Positions 54,420 to 64,000 of a DNA stretch of 64,000 nt are shown one piece after another. The position numbers and the translations under genes were made by a program. The notes under the pieces are model-generated. The model did no database searches and was not told where the DNA came from. It was given only the letters and a program-made list of their open reading frames with translations. Position 1 is the stretch's first letter. Each line of letters starts with the position of its first letter. Source of the DNA: Heracleum sosnowskyi (lineage: Eukaryota > Streptophyta > Magnoliopsida > Apiales > Apiaceae); assembly GCA_030848705.1 (NCBI GenBank), contig CM061235.1:134795228-134859227 (forward strand), given 5' to 3'.

Positions 54420-55084
54420 AAGATGACTTCTTGTGTCAAAAAATGAAGTTGATTGACAATACTACTAACTACTTTGATCTATCAAAATATGTACAAATAA
54501 ATATGTACGCTACTGTTACTATCTTAATGTACAAAAATTAAAAGTTTGATGTTCTCTAGCAACTAATCTTAAAATTATTCACAGAGGCACACATGCAATG
54601 GTCAGGTCAAACTTCAATTGCCTTGCACAAAGGTATCTAAAAGACAATAAAGCATGAATTCTCCTCCAACTGATGCCTAGGACACTATTATTAATTAAAG
54701 TGGTAATTTCAGGCTTCATGTTTAACAGTATTAACTTCTACTCTGCATTCTTTTAAAAAGAAAAATAAAATATCATGCTGACGAATACTACATGATAGGA
54801 TTAAAGAAAAATAGCAGTCAAAGATGTATCTGTGAACATTTTAAGTAATCCCAATATCAAGCTATAAAAGTTTGGATTAAGTAATATGTTTGTGTCCTGG
54901 GTCTCAATACAAGAAAGGTGCATTTTAGAATTAGAAACTCGCTACAGAAATAAGTATGATATAGGTACATAGAAGCTGACAACTGTGAATATATTGAAGC
55001 CATAGAACACAACAATATCTCACATAAGGGCAACCAGCAACACTGATTTCCACATGGCTCAGCAAATAAAAAGAAATGGGGAAC
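54420..55084. other. Spacer between the convergent NPF pseudogene and BAP31-like gene
   Basis: No gene seen. It probably includes the 3' untranslated regions of both neighbours, which are convergent. Confidence 0.5.
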
Positions 55085-56984
55085 CTACTGATCCTTGTAC
55101 CTCTTCTCTACTTCCTCCATACTTCTTATATCTTTGTAATACTTGCAGATACGGTAGATACACCTACACCAAACAAAATTAGCAGATTGTTTAAGTGATG
55201 CAAGGAGGACAAATAAAAAACTTAGAGATAGGATACACAATTGTGTGTCTATGTACCAATAGAGAAGGCATGCTGAAACACAGAGAATCACATTCCTTTG
55301 AGACTTGTATATCTGCACAACACCATCATCATGCAGAATCAAAAATATCAGAATTCAGAGGATACAAACACGCAAACCAAACAGCACTCCTACTCCCATA
55401 AAGATTAGAAAACTTGGATGAATTTTTTTACTGGACTCCTTGAGCTTTGTGTGGTCCAATAAAAAAAGTAAGCAAACAGCATGTACTTCATCAGCTAATT
55501 ACTGATTTACTGTAGAATAAATATAAGACCAAAGCATTTTCAAGTTTACTAACATATTTAACTTGGTAAAGTAGGACAGTGTAGAAAGAATGTTAGAAGA
55601 ACATGCGCAGTTACAACCTGATAATCAAAGCAGGAACAATCTCATATTTTAGAGCAGTCTGACTAAGATTTCAACTTAACTGCAGTTATTATTTGCAAGT
55701 TGCAACTATTATGCGGTGGAAGATATCAAACCCTTGGAAAACACCTCATTTGGGGGGGGGGATGAAGACCAATAGGGGGAGGCTTAATATGCAAATAAAA
55801 TTTCACTTATTAAAGATATGTTGTATGTAGCTAACCAGGATACAATTTTCTGCCGTCTAGATGTATATAATGAGAATCATAACTCATAACAGTACTAAAA
55901 TGTATTATTATAATTAACCATATACATCTCAGACTTTAGTTTAGGAAGGACGGACTATAAATTATATATGCATTTGCTGTTGAAAAATACAAACAAATAA
56001 TGTGAAAGTATATAACAAAAAGATAACTAATAAGGAGATCAATTCAACAAAAGTATATTCAATAACAAAAGAAGAAAAAGTAGGAATGCACTCTGTTTAG
56101 CTGGAACATGGAAGTAATAGTATAGGGGGAAGGTTAAAAACAATAAATACAGGTATGAATTAAGACACAGGTTACTCTCTTCCTGACATTCTTCCATATT
56201 TCCAACCAAGTGATGCATAAATCTTAAGCAATTATGGCATTTCCTGAGCAAATTTAACTTTGCACAACAAGCTAGTCTTACTTTTACTATATGCCTATAT
56301 TCTAAGAAGATAGTGCAAATTTATGCAATCACTTAACTTCAGAAAAAGTTTTATTAAAGCAACACCTATAAACATTCAATATAATAAGCTGACATATTCC
56401 CAAAAACGTATGCCTAGCATCACAATTCCTTCACAATAACACTGTACTTGATCTTTCAGTTGTCCATCTTGCAATGACTTTGTTGGAATAAACACTACTC
56501 TGACGACCTTTAAATCTCAACAATAATAATACAAGTTCTAATTTCACAAGTCGGTTTACGAGTTCCGAAAATGCTATTTCTTCAGAGACTCCAAATCAAA
56601 ATCAATTCAACTAATTCTGGCATATCCAAGCCACCAATTAGAGTTTCACGTAACACTCAAGACACGCACATCAACATTACACAATTCGAGCCGCAAACTA
56701 ACAAACATACGCAAAAACAAAAAACCCTACAAATGTGCATTTCGAAAACAAATTCAAACATAACTGAAATGAAACAAAATATACACAATGTAAGCACAGA
56801 TTGAGGACAGATGAAATTACAGCTTTCTCGTAGCGATCTCTCTCAGCAGCAGTGCAGATCTCGCCAGTACACATCAATCGATGCTCGTTCTTCCAATAGA
56901 TATCTGAATACATCACACAGACAGTTACATACATATATAGTAATATATAGAGAGAGGAGAGGGAGGGAGAGAGAGATGGAGAGG

Positions 56985-57068
<84 letters not shown>

Positions 57069-57241
57069 CCTAGGAGCTGAAAGCCAGCAAAAGGAACAAT
57101 GAACATAGCAGGCTGAAGAATGAGAGAGACGAGAGAAACAATGGCGGAATTGATAGCTTTATGCGTGGGTAGCGTAACTAAAAGAGCGATCGCCGCCTCG
57201 GCGGCAACCACGTACGTAAGTATCATCCATTGGAGTGCCAT
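55085..57241 (-). CDS. BAP31-like endoplasmic reticulum membrane protein, four exons
   Basis: Exons on the minus strand: 57241-57070, 56903-56821, 55312-55257 and 55163-55085. They join in frame to 129 residues. The product starts MALQWMILTYVVAAEAAIAL and has three membrane segments (about 5-25, 38-57 and 91-108), with a conserved loop containing DIYWKNEHRLMCT. The C-terminus is the short charged MEEVEKRYKDQ. This matches the short plant BAP31-like proteins, which have the membrane part of animal BAP29/31 (ER chaperones and export factors) but not the long coiled-coil tail. Function in plants is inferred from that similarity. Intron 1 carries a long GA microsatellite next to the donor site. 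Confidence 0.9.
56944..57067. repeat. GA/CT microsatellite in intron 1 of the BAP31-like gene
   Basis: About 120 bp of nearly uninterrupted GA on the plus strand (CT in the transcript), directly following the 5' splice donor at 57069-57068. Open frames across it are artefacts of the repeat. Confidence 0.95.
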
Positions 57242-57889
57242 AGCTTTCTTCACTCTCTCTGATATTTTTTCTGAATTTACCTACCTACAGACTGTCTTGG
57301 TGTGTGTATTTAATTTGTTAAAATAATGTCGATGAAGGTTCTTTTCTTCGGCCGGAAGTCAGTTTTGACTTTTAGGTAAGAAAATGGAGTCCCCTTTCAC
57401 CCTTTGTTCGATTAGGCTCTGTTTGGCAGTTAAAAACAATGCTGTCAAAACGTTACTGTCAAATTCATGACTATGAAGACTAAAATATTGCTATGTACTT
57501 ATCTAATAGTAGTTCCTTATAAAACATTTTAATTAATTATAAAAATCAAATCAGCACGAATCTTGTGACTAATACCTATGGATTGGTACACAAAAGAAAA
57601 CATTATATATGTTCGTAAGTAAAATATCGTAAAATATTGTCAAATGTAATAATTTGTAAAACAGATTTTGTAAAGATTAATATTTCATCGAAAATTTTGA
57701 GAATCATATATGTTCAACACATTAGATTTTTAATAAATTTCTTTTTTCCATATAACATGTTTGCAGAATCATATATTTTGCAATAATTTTGTTCTAAGTC
57801 TCAAATATAATTGTGGTCTTATTAAACTTTAACTCAATTATATTAATCGTCAAATCGGGGTTTGTATACTTGTCAAAGTATCTATACTA
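57242..57889. other. Upstream region of the BAP31-like gene
   Basis: The core promoter of the minus-strand gene should lie in the first 200-300 bp. At 57413 'taggctctgtttggcagtt' is one end of a hAT-like MITE of the family at 35377; no partner end was found, so it is a fragment or a long degraded copy. Confidence 0.5.
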
Positions 57890-58553
57890 TCTATACTATA
57901 ATATTATAAGCAAATCATCCTCTATTTGGTTGGTAGTTTGGTCATTTAGTTTGGTCCTCTAAATAATAACTGTTAGATGTAAATATAGGTAAATTAGAAC
58001 CGTTGGATGTCATATTAAAAGAATATTCTTTTTTTGATATCTAAAATGCTCCCACGAGTTCAAGTTCGAATCCCGTCAACAACATATTAAAAATTTTTAA
58101 GATCAAAATACAAATAAATGCTAATAAAATAAGATAAAAAATACTAAAAAATCATATAAAAATACTATTATAAGCAAACTACCATCTATTTGGTTGGTTG
58201 GTAGTTTGGTTATCTAAATAATAACTGTTAGATATAAATATAGATAAATGAGAACTGTTTGATGTAATATTAAAAGAATATTATTTTCTTGGTAGCTAAA
58301 ATACTCCCACGGGTTCAAGATTCGAATTCCGTCAACAACATATTATTATTTTTATTAAATATTTATATCATCTATTTTTCTAAGTTACATTCAAAAGTTC
58401 AAGATATTATTTCGTCGACAATATATTAAAAATTTTTAAGATCAAAATACAAATAAATGATAATAAAATAAGATAAAAAATAATAATAAATCATGTAAAA
58501 ATACTAAAATAATAAATTAAAAATACTAAAATTCATCCGTGCATCGCATTAGT
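57890..58553 (+). mobile_element. Short non-autonomous Helitron-like element
   Basis: Starts TCTATACTATAATATTATAAGC and ends in the hairpin-like 'ccgtgcatcgcattagt', a diverged CTAGT end. Inside, a block of about 260 bp ('tatttggttggtagtttgg' through 'cgtcaacaacatatta') is present twice. No coding sequence. Confidence 0.5.
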
Positions 58554-59008
58554 TATTCATAGAATAACATTTTCATTTTTAAAGTTAAGGCACATCAATT
58601 GTTTTTTGGAGACTTTATCATTAAAATGTAACTTTTAAAAAGACCAAATGTACCAAAACATAGAAAATTTGCAACTAAATGTAACTACAAGTATTATTAA
58701 TGGAAAGATAAATGAAAAAACTGATTTCGGAATTAATTATTTGATTCCGAAATTCAAATATGTAGTGCTAAACTCATACTTGCATTGTTTCCTTAATCCG
58801 AAACTTTGGCTAATTTTACTCTCAGACCCTAGCAGAAGTATAATGATATGCTGCTACTATAATGGGTCAAAAACAGTATTTTACAACATCTGAAATGAAC
58901 AAGGTCACGGTCTTCTGTGCCTCCCATAAGAAATTACTACGGGATCACGGATCATATCTGAATAGAAGTTGTATATGCTTCTTAAACTTGACCGCAAGCT
59001 TTGCTCTT
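58554..59008. other. 3' flank of the C3HC zinc-finger gene
   Basis: Non-coding; expected to hold the 3' untranslated region of the minus-strand gene. Nothing else recognised. Confidence 0.5.
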
Positions 59009-62000
59009 TTAGGTCAAGGCAACATGAAAAGCTTTTGATCTTTTAGGTGATGGCGACATGAAGAGCTTCTTTATGGAAGCAACGGGAGCATCCACCTGCG
59101 TAGAAACACAATGCTCCCTTCAACATTTCATCGTAAGAGCAAAAAAATTCTGCCGTAAAAATTGATTCAGAAATGGGAAAGTATCGAAGTCATCGGTCGT
59201 TGCCTTCAAATATATGAAGTGAGTCACTCATTGCAAAAATAACTCACTTTAGTCACAAATTTGAAAATTGGTAACAATTTGGTCATTGAAAATTTGTATT
59301 AACTTAGTCAGTTCCACAGGATCTCAATAATGAAACTTTTCAAATTAGTGACTAAGTTGAGTCATTTTTCCGGTGAGTAATTAATTTGATACATTTGGAC
59401 CCAATGAGTGATACCTTCGATAATTAACCCATACAGAATGCTAAAACCTGAATATTAAAATCGACCAAGGTGGTTGTGGTTTTAGATTATTTGGCTCTGG
59501 CATGAGTACATATAAAGCACTCTACTAAGTACTATCATAGAATAGCCTTCTTCTTCAATTTAAGTACTACTTATGTTCGCAAACTAAATGAAAATGGCCT
59601 GCAACCAATAAACAATAGATGGTTCCTCACTCGTAATAGATAATTATTAATTATTATGAACCTAGACTCCTGCAGTCATGCATTTTCGATTATTTTCTAT
59701 ATTTCAAAAGGAAGAAACAACATTTTACACTTCAAAATTTGAGATCAACTCTGAAGGTTTCAAAATTAAGCTGATAGTCGATACAAGCATTTATCTTGTA
59801 CATTTTATAAAAGTATTACTAACCACAAAGAAATATAATTTTGTAAGTTTGATAAAAAATCAAATTAATACCAAGGTGTAAAATTATTAACTTAGTAGCT
59901 TCTCCCAAACATTAAGGCTCACTAGGATAGATGGATCTACTCGGCTTACAAAACCACATAAGGACTCTTCAGTGGAAGGAGTCTAATTTGACACCTGATG
60001 TATTCTTTCTTTTACATGTGCTGACAAACATGTTTTTTGTAAGGCCAGTTTCTTAATTAATATCCATTCCAGGGACGCTAATTGCTAAAGGCAAAGAGTC
60101 ACATATGAAGTACACATTTTCAACCTCTGTATTTTATTATTTAATTACTATTAGAGCAAGTTTAGTGCTAATTCTAAAATGGCCATTGTCATATTTTTAC
60201 ACCAACAAGTGAATTTTTGATGTGGTCAGGAAACATATAGCTATAAGTGTTGCTATAGCTAAAATATAGAACTAAATTTACAATATAAATAATCCAATAC
60301 CTAGCTATAATTGAATTCATTAATGCATTAATTAATGAAGAAAAGAAGAAAAGTAAACTCTCAGTACCTCAATCAAGGAAGAAAACAGAGAACGTGCTAA
60401 TGAAGGCGAAGATAACTCCTTTTGATGCTGGAGAGCAGATAGTGTCTGTTTCCAGCCAGGTGGAGAACTACCACTTGATGTGATCCAGGGACAAAAATGC
60501 CTGTGCTGCCTGATTGGATCAAAATCCATTCTTTTAAGCACTGGTGATTTCTTCATTTGCGAAACTGAAAAAAATAATAATACAAAAAGAAGCTTATCAA
60601 AAATATTGAAAGTATATCTTTCAATCGGTAACAAAAGAAGTAAAAGGTTTGAGCACTAATTTTGAAATCAATTCAAGAAGGTTTGGGCACTGATTATTAG
60701 ATCAATTTAAAGAGGTTTGAGCACTAACTCATAATAAGAGGGTGCAAATCAAGGAAGTCACAGCCTGAGGGTAATATTTATCAGCACTCACTTGGATACG
60801 GTTTTCAACATTTACCATTATAGTGTGAGTGTGTGACTGATAGTGCAAATGCTAAACATTTTCTAGTTTAGGATTACGAACATGAGATAGGACTGCCAAG
60901 TCCTAAATAATATTGGGCAAGGCATATCAATGAAAGCAAAATGACACCATGAATATAGATCACCAATATATAGAATATTTATGCATATGTTGACGACTAA
61001 CCTTTGCTTATACTCCTATCACTTTCTGGAGCTTGCGTTCTATTATCCTTTCCATGATTACCCTGGCTATGACCTTGCTTGCTTTGCACATAGGCATTCA
61101 TCGTTAATGTGTCACTCGTGACATTTTCATCATCTGCAAATGACGTGTCTTCAACTGTGGTTGATTCAACAGAGTCCCTGCGTCGAGCAGGACAAAGATC
61201 TTCACCTGAACCACTTTCTATAACAGTCACATCTTCTGGTATCAGAAGTTCATTGGAACTTTGAGTTATGCTCGGAATGTTGTCCGAATGATATTTCATC
61301 ACAGATTCCGATTTACCAATTTCAGGAATTATCAGGTCATTAGTAACCAATTCTTCTAGTGACATGTTACAATCTTTTTCACTTCGAAGCATATTGAACT
61401 GTTCACTAGTCTCAGATCCCAAACATGGAAATGGTTCATTGATTATATCATTACACTGTCCATGACCAGGTCTTGATTCAAAATCAGATAAAAAATGATC
61501 TCTCAAGTTCCGACTAATAAAAGGCAAAGAAATAGTTGGTTGGAAGTTCTGCTTTGCTGGTGAAGGACCGCCTGCAATTGTCAAACTAAGACTGGCAGGT
61601 CGTTCATTCTGCGATGGGGTTCCAATATTGGAGGTATCCCTTGCAGTTTCACAAGAATTCTCACTGACCACAATGTCCAAATTATGGGGGGCCACAGAAT
61701 TCCCATTGTCAGTATCATTGACTCTCTTATGATAAGCATCATTCTTTTCACCATCTAATTCTCCAACTAATCTAATAAACTCTCTCGGTCGTGGAGACGT
61801 AGAGAATGCCCATAGTCCAACACTGGCTCCACAAAGCCGACAATCCAGAACAATGGAATTTGGATCATATTGCTTGCTTGAAGTCATGGGATGATAAGTA
61901 GCGGCCATGGGATCATTAGAGGCAGCTAAATCTTTATTTGGCTCAGAGGTCCCTTTTATAGATGAACTCTCTTCAGTAGAAACACCATTAGATGGATCTG

Positions 62001-63805
62001 ACAAGTTGACATCCTTAATAGAAAGATCTTCTCGGGCCTCATATTCAACAAAGTAAGGCATCAGACGAGATTCCCAGCCACATAAACTTACAAGTTTGAG
62101 TGCCTGTAAGATTTTTATACATTCACACTTTATCAAGAACATCACAATAGGATAGTGATATAGAATAATATGCACACACAAGAACATATCACAATATACA
62201 TTTCTGTGTAAGAGCTCATAATGAAAGGAACTTATGAAAGCATTACCAAGTAATATACCATCAAACTAACTATCTGAAAATGCTTACTTGTTTGCAATAT
62301 AAGAATTCAGGAAATGTAGTTTTAAATTGACTGATTCTTGGGTGTTTGGTTAAGTCAGTTCGTACATTTGTAAGCTAAATGGTAAATACTGAAATAAATC
62401 AAACTTCTAAGTGAGAAACTGAGGGCTGTAATACTGAATCCAGAAAAAGACTACATACATATGAGCATGAAAAACTTTACCCAAGGACACAGCCATGCTG
62501 GCCTTGTATCCTTCTATTTATAGGTGACTTGCAAAGATTATTACAACAAAGGGAAGCAAAACAACTACTGAATGACACGGAAGTGCAAAATCAGTCAAAA
62601 TATAAATAGTCTTTAAGCTTAATGTAGCAACAGTGTTATAGGCCACTGAACATCAAGTCAAAGGTATAATAGTATATACAACTTTTATACAATTACTAGC
62701 CATCACACAGTGCTTGTGCAAAGCACAGGCTTATATGTTAATATAATATATAGACTGAGGACTAAATAATTACCCCAAAAGAATTATCCATCTAAAACAT
62801 TACCATCCAATATCTTATCTGATAAAAATCTATGTTCTTATCATTTGAATCAGGCCCAAAATACTAAACAATCTATATTGCAGTCAAACTTTGAATGTTT
62901 CGGCTTTAATCATATAGCATAGATGAGAATAAACTTTTGAAAGGCAAACAATTTGTTTATTTTTTGTTAAGCGAATGGCAGACCATTTGACTGGTCAAAG
63001 AACAGTAAAGTATGATAATGTTGCACAAAGAAATACTTATCCCAAAAAACAAAGCGTAGAAGAACCAAGAAAACAAACTCATAGGCTTGTAACTAAAAAC
63101 CATACAAAATACACGTTTCATATACCCAAGAAAAAAATAAGAATGTACAACAGTCTACGAAGATATCCCCAAAGGAAAGTATCAGATTCAACATATTTTA
63201 TACACCTGACTGTAGGACGAAGAAACAGCTTGAAATTCGTGGCGAAGGTCCGCTGTTGAAGAAGCATTGGCGGACTTACTAATAAATCCTATGTTCGTAG
63301 ATTCTTTTAAGAAGTCATCCAGTTGAGGGCTTCTCATTAACTCAATACCTGAAGTTGAAATTACAGGAAGAGCTGACAATTGCAATAATGCATCACACCT
63401 ATTCTTGTAATTGTCAACCAAACTTGTAGCTGTCATAGGTGGAAACTGCGCCAGTGCTTCATCACACACATTGTCAACCCATGGGCAGAATATTTTGTGA
63501 CCGTTATCAAGCTTCAAACTGAATACTTTTGCAGCTTTCTCAACTGAATGGTGGCATGATCAAATAAATAAAATAATGTAAAAAGCTATCAGATGCTAGA
63601 TAATTGCCAGGTGTATTTATCTGATATATAAAAAGAAACTGCAAACTCTCAATAGCACAACTATACTTAAGCATGAGATACCTTGGTGCTGTGTCCAAGA
63701 TGACGGAGTAGAAAAGAGATGACGAGATCCACATGCTTCACATGCAATAATGTCGCTGTCTACATTGACCCAACCCCTCCTAGCACAATTTACTGCACTT
63801 ACTAC
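59009..63805 (-). CDS. C3HC-type zinc-finger protein (NIPA/ILP1-like), 5' end beyond the window
   Basis: Exons seen on the minus strand: 63805-63682, 63543-63206, 62103-61002, 60564-60368 and 59095-59009. All are GT-AG and phase-consistent, giving about 615 residues; the first exon or exons lie past 64000. The C3HC (BIR-like) zinc domain spans the first two: ARRGWVNVDSDIIACEACGS, then HKIFCPWVDNVCDEAL. A long low-complexity middle follows, with LDCRLCGASVGLWAF, then the second conserved block HRHFCPWITSSG and PPGWKQTLSAL. The end is KKLFMSPSPKRSK. In animals NIPA (ZC3HC1) is an F-box-like nuclear protein. Plant members are nuclear, with less settled roles. The middle exon is acidic and Ser-rich. 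Confidence 0.87.
62696..62754 (-). mobile_element. 59-bp Helitron-like mini-element in a zinc-finger gene intron
   Basis: On the minus strand a 5'-type end (TCTATATATTATATTAAC) runs almost directly into a 3'-type hairpin (TGTGCTTTGCACAAGC) and GGCTAG followed by T. Both termini are present without a body. Confidence 0.35.
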
Positions 63806-64000
63806 CTGGAAGAGAAGGACAGAGCTACTCATTTGGACATATGATTCATTTAGGAAAAATGCAAGCCAGTGAAAATTAATTAATAATGAGCGACACACAT
63901 TCATTCAGATAATCTATGAAAAAAGCTCATGATCTTAATTTAAACACTCAGAAGCCTGTGTAATATGATAGCACCGGTTCACAGAACCATTTTCCATTTA
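63806..64000 (-). other. Intron or upstream part of the C3HC zinc-finger gene
   Basis: Upstream of the acceptor at 63806-63807 I find no coding match, so this is most likely intron. The start codon is outside the window. Confidence 0.5.

Noticed and set aside
56811..57253. Long open frames across the GA tract on both strands
   Set aside because: They translate the microsatellite itself; the real protein on the minus strand splices out this part as intron 1.
57413..57480. A complete hAT-like MITE upstream of the BAP31-like gene
   Set aside because: Only one terminal motif is visible; no partner end could be found.

Overview
The window is nuclear DNA of a flowering plant, most likely a eudicot. 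It holds interrupted genes with GT-AG introns and long AT-rich intergenic DNA, and three complete LTR retrotransposons make up about half of its length. The species cannot be fixed from the sequence alone. All intron-exon structures were read by hand from splice motifs, reading-frame phase and family conservation, not from transcripts.

Layout. 1-3309: AT-rich DNA with no convincing gene. 3310-17385: a 14-kb Ty1/copia element on the minus strand (5-bp target duplication AATTA, LTRs of about 1.3 kb). It has gag, pol and a very large, mutated extra reading frame of about 1,600 codons behind pol. It sits inside a Helitron-like repeat ending at 17970. 18492-28665: a host gene on the plus strand for the delta subunit of translation initiation factor eIF2B. 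One 138-nt exon is present three times in tandem. Its third intron contains a hAT-like MITE, itself split by a young Ty3/gypsy element (20875-25194) that lacks reverse transcriptase. 28666-39709: repeat-rich DNA with Helitron-like elements, three related MITEs and a 60-bp alternating purine-pyrimidine tract. 40386-50076: an older Ty3/gypsy element of Tat type on the minus strand, carrying a separate plus-strand (antisense) gene with its own TATA box and three introns. 50514-51705: a pogo/Emigrant-type DNA transposon with perfect 24-bp terminal repeats and an internally deleted transposase. 52109-54419: a broken NPF (NRT1/PTR) transporter gene. 55085-57241: a BAP31-like ER membrane protein gene on the minus strand. 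57890-58553: a small Helitron-like element. 59009-63805 and beyond the right edge: a C3HC (NIPA/ILP1-like) zinc-finger gene on the minus strand.

Three host genes look functional (eIF2B delta, BAP31-like, C3HC zinc finger) and one is a pseudogene (NPF). The retrotransposons form a clear age series by hand-counted LTR differences: about 5% for the Tat element, about 2% for the copia element, and no substitutions for the gypsy element in the eIF2B intron. The points most worth follow-up are: the recently moved Gag-protease-integrase element without reverse transcriptase; the shared motif arrays upstream of both putative promoters of the copia element; the spliced antisense gene inside the Tat element; and the exon triplication plus uORF arrangement of the eIF2B delta gene.
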